A stretch of DNA of 64,000 nucleotides. Origin: Apostichopus japonicus (lineage: Eukaryota > Echinodermata > Holothuroidea > Aspidochirotida > Stichopodidae). The DNA lies in NCBI RefSeq assembly GCF_037975245.1, contig NC_092577.1:19962898-20026897 (forward strand). Direction: 5' to 3'. The position numbers and the translations under genes are program-made. A model generated the notes under the pieces. That model did not search any database. It saw only the letters and a program-made list of their open reading frames with translations, and was not told the origin of the DNA. Positions 12,520-22,790 of the stretch are shown one piece after another; positions within the stretch are counted from its first letter, which is position 1; the number at the start of each line of letters is the position of its first letter.

Positions 12520-13280
12520 TTGCACGTGGTATCCGGGTACCCACCCGACGCAATACTACCTGGTTCCTAATTAATTACCCGAATCCTATGCAAAGTGTGA
12601 CTTTTTCTTTGCATACCGATGGTCAGGCAAGATTTTCCCATTGATTTAGTGTGGTGTTAGGCTTCCATGTGGTCGAAAATAAAAGCAATAATATAAGTAT
12701 TCCATAGATATCTTATAACTGAGTCACAATTTCAGCAAATAAATACATGGTTAGGCTACATTACCCCATTGACTTTTTCATTCCTTAATTTCATAAAGGA
12801 AAGACTGAGATTTACGAGATGTTACTCATCGATTATAGACGTGATAACTAAAAAATAATAATCGCAAGTGGTTTTTAAGTAAATGTTTATCCCAAATGGG
12901 ATCAAATTGTGGGAATCACGCAACCGCGTGGCTAATGCAAACCCCGGGCCTGCATAATAGATATAAGTAGTAAAAACTGTGTAAGAGCTAAATTGGATAT
13001 TTATATGTGAGAGCAAACATAAGCAGCAACGGCAGTGCGATGTTAGTAGTGATGTTAATTATATGAAGTTATTAACAAGTTAATGAAAGGAACAAAAGCA
13101 AATAGAATTTATTGAGACAGATTTTATACCTATTCTTACACCTGTTTGATCATGAAAACATCGTCAGTGGAGAATATATAATTCATTTAGTACCTCAAGG
13201 TAATTTTTTCCGGGCACCCGGATACCCGAAGGGTTACAGCTCTCGGGTACCCGGTTCCTAATTTTTAGACCCTTGTAAAA
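12520..13280 (-). repeat. Dispersed repeat with GGGTACCCGGATA-type ends (copy A)
   Basis: Read on the minus strand, 12520-12975 is clearly homologous to 41110-41890 on the plus strand. Shared landmarks include CCACTTGCGATTA, ACATCTCGTAAA, GTCACACTTTGC and GGAACCGGGTAGTAT-like words, in the same order. It ends in TACCCGGATA next to TGCACG. A second, similar GCACCCGGATACCCG end lies at 13205-13260, also next to GGTTCCTAATT. No coding capacity. Compared with copy B, this copy has a single internal unit and an extra GC-rich stretch near 12910-12960. Confidence 0.6.
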
Positions 13281-14292
13281 TACTAATATTAACAATGATT
13301 ATAAAACAGTGAAACCAACAATTCAATTCTGTGTTCTGAAATCATGAAATTATTGTCCATTTCTGAAAACTCCGTAGAAAACTTGAAATGGCCACGGTTA
13401 TTCACCACATTTGGTGTGTGAAGTTTGACTTTGAGTTATATACCTTGGTAGCATAATTGTCTACTACACTGACATTATAAGTATGATTATATTGTATGGT
13501 AACTGACGTTACAATTTGCATCACCCTATCCTATCCTACTTAACATAGTGGAGTGCACAACATTTCTTTACTTGTTTCACATTTGGAGATGGTGAGTAGA
13601 AACCAAAATCCAATTATGAGATTTGGAATATTGTCATATTTGATGTATGGGGAAAAAATAATAATTTCGGTTATTCACGTTACATCAGCTAATAGAGGTT
13701 TCAATAAAGCAAAAATAGATGATTTTTCAGAAATATATTCAAAAAGTTGGTAGTGATATCTGAAGTTAGTGCCCTATGTAAGCAATCAATTAAGAAATCA
13801 GTTAAGTATCACCATTTAATATCTTAGGAGAAGAAAAACAATTTTGTTAATAATTTGTGTAAAAAATTGGCATTACAGCTTCCTTTCACTTCATATGCAA
13901 ATTTCTATAAAGAAAATCAATATTTAGTAAGTTATGATATTGATTCCACAAACTTGGATATGTTTACAACAACATTTAAATAATGACAAGCTGTCATTTT
14001 AGAATTTATATTTTGAGCCCATGTCCACTTTTTCATGGAAATGCCCCTATGCTAAATAAAGGTAATCCCCAACTTTGTTGCATGAAAATCGAAAACTGAG
14101 CATATTTTTGATGGTTGATTTGGTTTTACATTAGTATGGTATTCGTTGGGCAAAACGTGTTTTAATGAAATAAAGTCAAACAAAACTTAGTGAGAACATC
14201 CAGTAAAGCATTTAATAATTGTTACAGCCATCAATTTTTGTAAATGTTATATTGTTTTTATCCTTTCTGACTTTACGCTCTGTACCAAAGAT

Positions 14293-15792
14293 ATGGTCAA
14301 TTGGCAGCTCTACCGGTTTTCTGACGTATACGAGTATCGCTTGTCTGAAGAGACAGTAGAAGAGATAAGCTCAGACGACGACCCCTTGGATGACGATGAT
14401 AAAGGTGTTACACTTGCAGAAAAATTTCTGAAACAGAAAAAGTGTATTGCGTTTGAGCAAAATCTCCATCAGCTCCTCCGCAAAATTCAGTGCAGGGAAT
14501 GCGGTGCATCAGTTCAAGACTTTAATGAGGTCTTTGTAGGGTCAATGGTGACTTATAATCTTGTATGTTTGAATCGACATTTGATATTGAGATGTTCATC
14601 ACAACCATATATCAACCAGAAACTGTGGCTCAGTGGTGACGGCAGGTGTGATTCACCTGGCTACAGTGCTAAATCACACTGTAGCACTCATCATTGAGTT
14701 CGTATACAATGATGAACCCATCTACAAATGAAATAGTTTCATGAGAATTAATTCAGGTGTCCGAGACAACAAGCTCAAATGCTATGGAGAAGCTTGGATT
14801 TGAAAGATCCATTCATCACCTTCAAGAAGAAAAGATTGGTATAGACCTCATTGCTACAGACCGCCACGCCGGCATAAAAAACCTGATGAGGACTACTTAT
14901 CCAGACATAAAGCACAACTTTGATGTGTGGCACTTTGCTAAATCTGGTAAGAAAAAGCTTCTTGCGAAAATCAAGAAGGATGCAGAGGAGCTCGCGCCAT
15001 GGATACAATCCATATCCAACCATCTCTTCTGTTGCCAGAATTGTAACACAGATCCAGTGCTACTAACGGAGATGTGGACATCGATCCTGAAACACATTGT
15101 TAATGTGCACGTATGGTTAGATGGCCAGAAATTTCATAAGTGCTCTCATCCATCCATTAGCGAAGAAGAACCGCATCTGAAAAAGTGGTTGCAGCCTGCC
15201 TCTCCAGCACATCTCGCTCTTCAGGATGTTGTCCTGGATAAATCCCTTTTCAAGCATATGGAGCAACTTGTGTATTCCTGTCATACCGGCGCTCTTGAGG
15301 TTTATCACAACAGTTTACTGAAATTCTGCCCTAAGAGGCTACAATTTAAGTATAACCATATTGCAAGCCAGGTTGCAACTCGCTGTCTTAGATCATAATT
15401 TAAATTTAGGACGGAAGCATGCCCAGGTAAAACGTTCAACGAAGAATTCAGGTGAAGTCGGAGATCTGCGATACAACGTAGCTTTCTCCAAAGGTAGTAA
15501 AAGATGGGTGGTTAAGAGGCTGTATGAAAAGAAAGGGACACCACATGTACCTGGTATGATGGCAGACACGATAAGGTCAGTGAATGGCGACTTGAAACCC
15601 AGAAGAATGCAGATACCACAGCTCCCACAACATGTAGCCCCCTTGCCAAAACCTGTAAAAGCAGACATAGTCGCAAAAATTCAATCAAGATTTAAGCAAA
15701 ACACTGAAATTTCAACATCTACAACAGAACAAGCAGATATCTCATCAATATTGCAACCAGGGACTAAACTACTACCTCAACAGCTACTTTAG
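14293..15792 (+). pseudogene. Kolobok-type transposase, catalytic (DDE-like) part, frameshifted
   Basis: Three adjacent frames make one protein. The frame at 14293-14697 has a Cys-x2-Cys pair and then GDGRCDSPGYSAK. The next, to 15398, reads SETTSSNAMEKLGF, IDLIATDRHAGIKNLMR and IKHNFDVWHFAKSGKKKL, then LEVYHNSLLKFCPKR. The last, 15361-15792, continues LAVLDHNLNLGR and FSKGSKRWVVK. The GD-x-R-x-DSPG and DRH motifs with a DVWH segment are the acidic signature of Kolobok transposases, DNA transposons with TTAA target sites (family knowledge). Breaks are near 14660, a TGA near 14744, and near 15365. About 100 residues expected between SSQPYI and GDGRCD are absent, so there is an internal deletion. 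The THAP exons at 5451-8441 are its probable N-terminus. Confidence 0.7.
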
Positions 15793-16454
15793 AACAAGCA
15801 GATACATCATCAGTATCACTACCAGAAACTTCTGCAGAGACAGCACAACCCTCAAGTTCAATCGAAAAAAAAGAGGAAAAAGAATGCCTTAGGTCAACAA
15901 GAGCCCAAGGGCACTGTGGTTCCTTGCGTAGGGGTATATGACAATACACATAATATTATCTTAGCAAACTTGGGCTCAAATGGTCCAAGTAATTGTGGTC
16001 CTACATGTTCCCATAAAGTAACCAACACTATAGCCAACACTTTTGTGATCACAAATTGTGATCGGAGTTTTGATCGGAAGTCACTTTTGAGATCTGAATA
16101 TGGCGTCGAAAATGTAAGGAATATAAGGTCACCTACAAGCAGGTCAACACATATAGGCCATCAGCTGAAGGTCGAAATTCGCTTGTTTCGTTCCAGCAAC
16201 TGCGGGTCTAAAATTTCTCTACAGCATTGAATACATAAATTAACTAAGATTAATGATCCAAAAGTTCTCCATGTACTTTCCTGCAGTTTTTTGGCAATTC
16301 CGCTCGAAAGATCGAACTATATTTTTTATTGCGTATGTTAAGAAACCTGCCGTTTTACGTTCAAAAGTTGTGCGCTTGTGAGATATCTGTACCATGTCAT
16401 ATGAATTGTCCAATGAGCCATGAGTTCTGTGTGCAATCTTTGTAGTAAACAACA
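15793..16454. other. Downstream of the transposase, one satellite-related patch
   Basis: After the transposase stop the reading stays Ser/Thr/Lys-rich to about 15900, possibly its decayed C-terminus. The segment 16000-16215, read on the minus strand, matches the start of the satellite at 18960-19060. The shared words are GTTGCTGGAACGAAAC and TCAGCTGATGGCCTA, with AGGTGACC-like steps. No gene is seen. Confidence 0.4.
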
Positions 16455-17791
16455 AACATGGCGGCTCCCACGGGCGCTAGACATACGGGAATCTACAGTG
16501 CTCAGTGCACATTGAATCTGTAACATTTGAAGCAGTCAAGGCACTGACGAATAAACGATGGACTAAAGTTACATCCTGCGCTAAAGATTGGCTTAATCTC
16601 AGCGGCGGTTATATCGCCGTACTACTGATTACTCCATGGCCTACTACGATCAAGCGTGTGTTCAACAGCATAGTGTGATGGGGTTCCACGATAAGTGTTA
16701 CAGGCGGTTCATTGATAGTGTAGTGAAATGTATTTTGCGTTTTTTCGTATTGTTGTCAAGCACATTGCTGCAAGAAAACGGACAGTACCAGAGGAGACCC
16801 CGTATGATTTGAAACGAAGAATTGACGGAAAAGATCGAGGATACCAAGCAGAAGCTCTGGTTTATTGCCTGTTCAATTTATTATATGTGGGAAAAGAAAC
16901 AATACATTACTCGGCGTTGCAAACGGGTGCAGGACAAGCTGCAGCAGGCAAAGACTTTCGATGGAGGTAGGCCTAAGCATACTACACGACTCTACTTGTA
17001 CTTCTGTGGCATAGTTCAAGTGTTAAGAAAAGTTGCATAATGCAAGATCAGTAGCTCTTGAGGGATAGAATCCAAGTCAAAGGGCACAGTGTTGGACCTG
17101 AACATAATATAATTAGTGGCATGGTCATCTGATTTGTTTTGTTATAAGGTGGTAGGAATGGAAATTTGTTTCAAATTCTCCATCTGGGGCACTAGCCTAA
17201 GTTTTAATTTATACAGGCTTCATAGTTTTCTTACTGTGGCCCTTTATTTGAATGATAGAGATATTATATTAGTTAGAAAAATAAGTGTAACAAAGGTGCA
17301 ATAAGGTTAGGTTTGCAATGTCTTATGGTCAGCCTGTCTAGCTTTACCAAAATGAACAAGTATCTGACTCCTTTATTATTAGTAACAGATATAATCTACC
17401 ATTGTATAATTTAAACCACAACATTAAGAGATAATGTACTGTACTGTCAAAAAAGCCTGTTTTAATTCTTTTTTGCATGACACTGGTTTGCAAAATTTGA
17501 ATGTGTCTTTGTTTGTCCATAGAAGATGAGCAGATCACATGGTATACAAATAAAATTGTCTTAGTTATTATTTGTTCAAACTTACATTTTGATCAACAGA
17601 AAATGCAAAACAAGTTGCTTTTTTATTTCATTTTATTAAAGTATTGCTTCGACAAGCAGCAGAGCGGAAAAAAAGATGAGCCCAGACTTTATGAATATTA
17701 GAGGAAAAGACTGTGTTGTCATTGAAGTGAGGTACCACTTGAAGAAACTAGATATAATTCTTGACAAGGAAGACATACAGATCTTGAAAGG
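16455..17791 (+). pseudogene. Exon fragments of the unnamed PIN-like repeat gene family (copy 1)
   Basis: A frame at 16508-16600 reads ESVTFEAVKALTNKRW and VTSCAKDWLNLSG. A shifted frame then reads MGFHDKCYRRFID at about 16678-16713, and a donor GAG|GTAGGC ends it after 16966. A second exon candidate, 17649-17791 with donor AAAG|GTAAAG, reads KDCVVIEVRYHLKKLD. The Gly-[Phe/Tyr]-His-x-x-Cys-Tyr-x-x-Phe motif and the later RYH motif match those of the larger relic at 26147-32433, where it reads GYHRECYERF. I do not know the function. It appears to lack the rest of the gene, as nothing of the central or C-terminal part follows. The exon boundaries are inferred from splice consensus only. Confidence 0.4.
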
Positions 17792-18959
17792 TAAAGTACT
17801 GTCTTCAATGTGTGGTTCATTGAGTGTTCAGGGGTGGATCTAGGACTTTTGGAATATGGGGGTCCATCGCCCCTGACCCTGTTCCAATATCACGGTTCTT
17901 TATTGTTTTGCCGTAACATTTCGTTACCTGTTTATTCATATTGTTAATACGTATTGTGCATCTGTTAAAGTTTTGACTGAAGGATATTCAAGTCTTTAGT
18001 GACTTTTATTTCATCTAATTATCTTCACCTCTACTACGGAATGGACTTTCCCTTTTCCATGCCATATCTGACTTCCATGCAGTGAATTGAAGTGGATCCT
18101 GTTATAACTAGTACAACTGTCCTTGGATGAACTTTTAATCACTAATATTAATTCCGCGCTGCGCTTTTTGATGAAGAACCTGTATCTGAATCATCGCAAA
18201 GGCCCAGCTCTACTACACCATTGAGTGTATCGACCCAGTCTTAATAGATACATTATTTCTTTCTATCTGGGGCTTAAGTTAAATTATTCACTTATTTGTA
18301 CCATTCACCTTTATTATTCATATTATTTGTAGAATATAGATCTATTATTATTCAAAATACCATTCGAAACCTTGTCGATCTTTTCTTTTATACGTTAACT
18401 CCCTTGGAAACTGTTTTTGCAGGAATACGAATTATAAACATGTCGTTTCCGTAACATGGAGAAAGTACCTACTTTTGCAGAAGACTGTAGAAAGAGTACT
18501 AAGGTAACGGATATATACCGACTATAACTTTATTTCACATCTCCCATGACGTATTAGTGTGCCAACTTATATATTGATTTATACAAAAGAAATAGCTCAC
18601 TGGTCTTGGGGCATTGGCACATCTCACTGTAACTAGGGATTTAGCACTACTTGTAATGCCTGAAAACAAGCCTCACTGACCCTTAGACCAGAATCCTCTT
18701 CCACCATTCTTATAACCCTGACCCAACTATTATACAAAAAAAAATATATCAGTCGTAATTAAACATATAAGAAAAGAGTGGTATGTATGCAACACTGTAC
18801 CCAATCTATCGTTAGTGTGTTCCTAATACATAGCATCGTAGCACGTAATGTCTTTATAACATACCCAATTTCGAGGGTGCGTTACGAAAATACTGCAGGA
18901 AATTTTTTGGAGAACTTTTGATATAATGTCTGTGATGCATTGAACTACCGAAAAATGAC
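17792..18959. other. Gene-less stretch
   Basis: AT-rich sequence without coding signal. One end-like motif CAGGGGTGGATCTAGGA at 17829-17845 resembles hAT-type MITE ends, but I could not find its partner. Confidence 0.35.
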
Positions 18960-20750
18960 CCGGTGTTGCTGGAACGAAACTGATTTTACAGCCTCTTTTT
19001 GAGTTTCAGCTGATGGCCTAATATGATAGATAACATTGGTGACCTCAGATCATATGACCGTTATGTTTGAGACCTAAATAGAGCATCAAAACTATAAAAA
19101 TTCAAACACTTTTTCTTTGCCCATTTTCCCCCAAAAAAACTTTTTTAACATTGACCTTTAGTGACCTCGGATCACATGACCGTTCAGTTTAGAAATATTC
19201 CCCTATACCAATCGCAACTTATCCCAAAATATCCACCCTGTCACACCTTGGCACTCATATAACTGAACCCACAAAGGTCACCTTGGGTCAGCTCATTGAA
19301 ATTTTTGATCGGTGAGACGTGAATATAGCATGAAACTATAAAAATTCCAAAAAAAAAAAATTCCCCATTTTCTACCCCCCAAAATACTATTTTTTTAACA
19401 TTAATGGACCTTTGGTGACCTCGGATCATATGACCGTTAAGTTTGAAAATATACCCCAATACCTTTAACATCTGAAAATAGCATCCAAACTGTAAATATC
19501 CCAAAAACACGTAAGGGTCACCAGAGGTCAAATTTAGGTCAAAGGTCACCCAGATGCGGGTCGACAATAGGATTACATTGAAGCAACTCCCAACCCTAAC
19601 GGACAATTCGTTCTCAAGTTATCGCAAAAATAGTTGTTTTTCATCATAAATTGACCTTTGGTGACCTTGGATCACATGACCGTTCAGTTTGAAAATATTT
19701 CCCTATACCATTTGCAAGTTGTCCACAAATTTTAACCTTGACCTTGTATAACTGAACCCACAAAGGTCACCTTGGGTCAACTCATTGAAATTTTTGATTG
19801 GTGAGAAGTCAATATAGCATGAAACTATAAAAATTCAAACATTTTTTCTTTGCCCATTTTGTCCCGCCAAAATACTAGTTTTTTAACATTAATTGACCTT
19901 TGTCGCCCTCGGATCACATGACCGTTAAGTTTGAAAATATTCCCCTATACCATTTGCAACTTGTCCGAAAATATCAACCGTGTCACACCTTGGAACTGGG
20001 AGTTATTGCATTTAATGTCTGAAAATTGACTTTGACCTTGTATAACTTCGCACACGAAGGTCATACGGGGGTCAACCCATTGACATTTTTGATCGGAAGG
20101 TACGTTTGCTATCCAAATGTAGCATCAAAACCAAACATTTTCTTTTTTGCCCGTTTTCTCTTAAAATAAGCATATTTTTTCTTATCTGACTTTTCACCTT
20201 GGTTTTAGATGTAGTTTGATCTCCTGATTCCTAAAAACAAAACGATAAATCTTTAAAGCCATCCTAACTCCGACCGAAAAACTTTGACCCCATATAACTT
20301 CGCACACAAAGGTCACACGGGGTCAACCTATTGACATTTATGATCGAGAGGTACCTTTGACATCTGAAAAAAGCGTCAAAACTGTAAACATTCCCAAAAC
20401 ACGTAAAGGTCACCAGAGGTCAAATTAAGGTCACCCAGATGCGGGTCGGCAATTGGATTACATTGAACATTGGAGCAACTCCCAACCTTAACGGACATTT
20501 TGTTTTCAAAGTATGGACAAAAAAATGTTGTTTTTTAACATTAATTGACCTTTGATGACCTTGGATCACATGAATGTTAAGTTTAAAAATGTTCCCCTAA
20601 CCAGTTCACAACTTGTCCCAAAATATCAACCTTGTCACACATTGGCACTGGGAGTTATTGCAGTCTTAATATTTAGGGTTTTTGGCCCCCAACTAACCTT
20701 TGGTGACCTGCACAGGCACTAAAAACAATAGGGCACACCTTCTCACTATG
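18960..20750. repeat. Degenerate satellite of about 245-250 bp period rich in AGGTCA half-sites
   Basis: The phrase GGTGACCTCGGATCACATGACC followed by GTT and AGTTTGAAAATAT recurs near 19035, 19163, 19413, 19660, 19905 and 20545. The middle spacings are about 250, 247 and 245 bp. Between these lie further shared phrases (CAAAGGTCACCTTGGGTCA; CACCCAGATGCGGGTCG at about 19550 and 20435). Many steps have the form TGACCT-N4-TGACCT. One AGGTCAAAGGTCA occurs near 19535. A 121-codon minus frame at 19241-19606 is probably chance. The right end runs into an ACACACAC-rich stretch at about 20820-20850. Confidence 0.7.
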
Positions 20751-22089
20751 GCGGATCTATATACCAAGTTTGAGTTCAGTCCAACTTTCCCTTGTTGAGT
20801 TACAGTGTACCCAAGCAAGTGTCACAGACGCACACACATTCTCACACACACACGCCAACCTGACTGCATTGGTTTCTTTTGCTAAAGCAAGGAACCAAAA
20901 AGAGGGGAAACGGGTATGCAAAGAGCAATTTCTGGAGAGCAGCAAGAGAAGAAGAAAAAACACAAAAAGAGGAAGAGGAAAAGTGAATGTAGCTGTTTGA
21001 GGAGGAGAAACCAAGAGAAGAAAGAAGAACGGAAACAAAGATGAACCACAACCGACATAAATAACTGCAGTAGTCATACTTGGGATAACTTACATAAATT
21101 TCGTTACAAAATCTGTAAGTCATTGACAATGTTTCGAAAAAAAAGTCACAGGGTCTGCAGATTTCATTTTATGCAATAATATACATATTTCTTCAGCTTT
21201 TCAAATCATGCTGGACCATAAATTCTTGAAATGCAATTTTGCCAATGTCTTAAACTTTTTGGCTCCTACAAGACCTCAAGTTTTGATTTAGATTTGATTT
21301 AATTCTACTAATTAGCTTCCACTAAATGCATCATTTATGCAAGGCATGGAACAGCTGGATCAGTGATCAGTGAACAATCTTTTTTAAATGTTTTTGTTTC
21401 TACAAGAACAAGTTAAAAAAATTATAGTAGCATTTTGCATTTCAAGTCATACTATGCATTTTAAATTCACATTTTTCAGAAATACCAACAGCTGCTTGCA
21501 ATCCTTTGTAAAAACTCAGTATTTATTTTCAATTATGTAGGCTATGACTTTTGAATATCAGAGTTTGCTTTGTATTATTTTGAAAGGATTTTTAATAAAA
21601 TGGGGGCAATTTTCCCCCTCTTAAATAGATCTAATAATTGGCAAAGGTTTATAAGATGGGGGGGGGGGGGCTTCCCTGACCTCCAAAAGAATGGCTTCTT
21701 CTTGTAAGGCAGTACTGATGACCTTCTTCCTTTTATGTGAGAATGAGACCTCCATTTTTTTTTAACTGAAATCCATTCTTTTAGTATACATATGATCCCT
21801 GCATATTTTTGAAATGCATTTGAGCCAGAATAAATCCAAGATGGCTGCCATTTCCCGCCAAATAAAAATTATCCCTGGTTTATAGAATAGCAAAACTAAC
21901 AAGTTTATAATAAACATAAACATTTTTGTGGTTTCACTATAAAAGTAACCCATTACCTATGATATTACTACAGCTTGACTATACTATATTGTACTCATAT
22001 TACTATATCATTCACACGGCCATACAAAGAATGCCCTCATAACAAGTTACGAATATAGGCATAATAGCCTCACATAGCTCCTCGTCCAA
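20751..22089. other. Gene-less stretch with low-complexity tracts
   Basis: It holds an AC-rich stretch, a purine-rich block (20880-21040) and a G run near 21660. Frames across the purine block are low-complexity artefacts. No gene is seen. Confidence 0.4.
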
Positions 22090-22215
22090 TCTGTCAGTGG
22101 TTTTTGGATTGTTTGAGTTGGTGGTTGGGCGTTTTCTTTCAGCAGGTCGGTCGGTGGGCGCATGTACTTTTTGGGCTCGCTTGACCTCAGTTTCGTTTGT
22201 CAGAATGGGATGGTT
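22090..22215 (+). repeat. Dispersed repeat, inverted partner of 25315-25440
   Basis: This segment matches the reverse complement of 25315-25440 along its length. Shared words in order are GGTGGTTGG, GGTCGGTGGGCG or close, TACTTTTT, GCTCGCTTGAC, and GTCAGAATGGGATGGTT or close. It abuts the hairpin element at 22220. Confidence 0.55.
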
Positions 22216-22219
22216 CGGT

Positions 22220-22361
22220 AGTGCCGTTTGGCCGGGACGTTTTGTATCCCGCATGGCGATATATATATCGGGTCACGTAAAAAGCACACGTGGTGAATTT
22301 CTACAGTGTTTTTTACGTCACCCGCCATGCGGGATCCAAAACGTCAAGGCCAAACGGCACT
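22220..22361. mobile_element. 142-bp near-perfect hairpin element
   Basis: The left arm AGTGCCGTTTGGCC, then GACGTTTT and TCCCGCATGGCG, is mirrored by the right arm ending GGCCAAACGGCACT. Inner parts TCACGTAAAAAGCAC and GTGTTTTTTACGTCAC also pair. Nearly the whole sequence can fold on itself, as in a MITE or foldback element. No target duplication is obvious. Confidence 0.6.
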
Positions 22362-22529
22362 GTAAATGTAGTATTAACCTAGTATTTTCTTAAAGACCCG
22401 TATTGGGAAAATTTCGCAGGTAATGCGCAAGCCTGCCGTCTGCTATCGGGACGGCGTACCCCGGATGAATTTTGGAGTTAGTTGTTATGTGTGGGGTGGG
22501 GGGTTTGTGTGGTCCTTACAATAAAATGT

Positions 22530-22790
22530 GTTGGGGGATTTCTGTTTGTGGTTTGGTGTTGGCTTTTTGGGGCTGGTTTGTGGAGCTTTATTGTTTTGGT
22601 TCTGTTAGCCTTCTGGTCCGTGTCCTTTTCACGTCACGTTAAACGCTATATTTTATACATTTGTGGGTTAGTGAGAGATTTCTGTTTGTGGGTTTTCAGT
22701 TGGGTTTTTGGTGGTTGTTAAACAGACTGGGATTGTTTTTGGTTTTGTTGACCTTTGGTCCGTGTCCGTTTCTTTGCACGTAAAAAGCAC
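22530..22790 (+). repeat. Two imperfect tandem copies, about 142-bp period
   Basis: GGGATTTCTGTTTGTGG at about 22535 recurs as GAGATTTCTGTTTGTGG at about 22677, and both copies continue to GGTCCGTGTCC. The second ends in CACGTAAAAAGCACA, a word shared with the hairpin at 22220-22361. Confidence 0.5.

Larger units (their letters stand above)
8783..14047. mobile_element. TA-flanked TIR element, expanded by nested insertions
   Basis: The left end TGGGCATTTCCACG and the right end (reverse complement GGGGCATTTCCATG) are matching terminal repeats, both preceded by TA (8781-8782 and 14048-14049). Inside both arms the near-palindrome GGTAACTSACGTTAC or a one-base variant occurs six times, at 8796, 8972, 9159, 9174, 13498 and 13669. 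None of the flanking DNA has it. Without the two insertions at 9466-12496 and about 12520-13280, the element would be about 1.4-1.5 kb with no transposase frame, so it is non-autonomous. It lies between the THAP and DDE halves of the Kolobok-type gene. A Tc1/mariner relation is inferred only from the TA duplication. Confidence 0.6.

Noticed and set aside
19241-19606. 121-codon minus-strand open frame
   Set aside because: It crosses satellite units and contains their repeated words; no domain and no conservation of frame between units.
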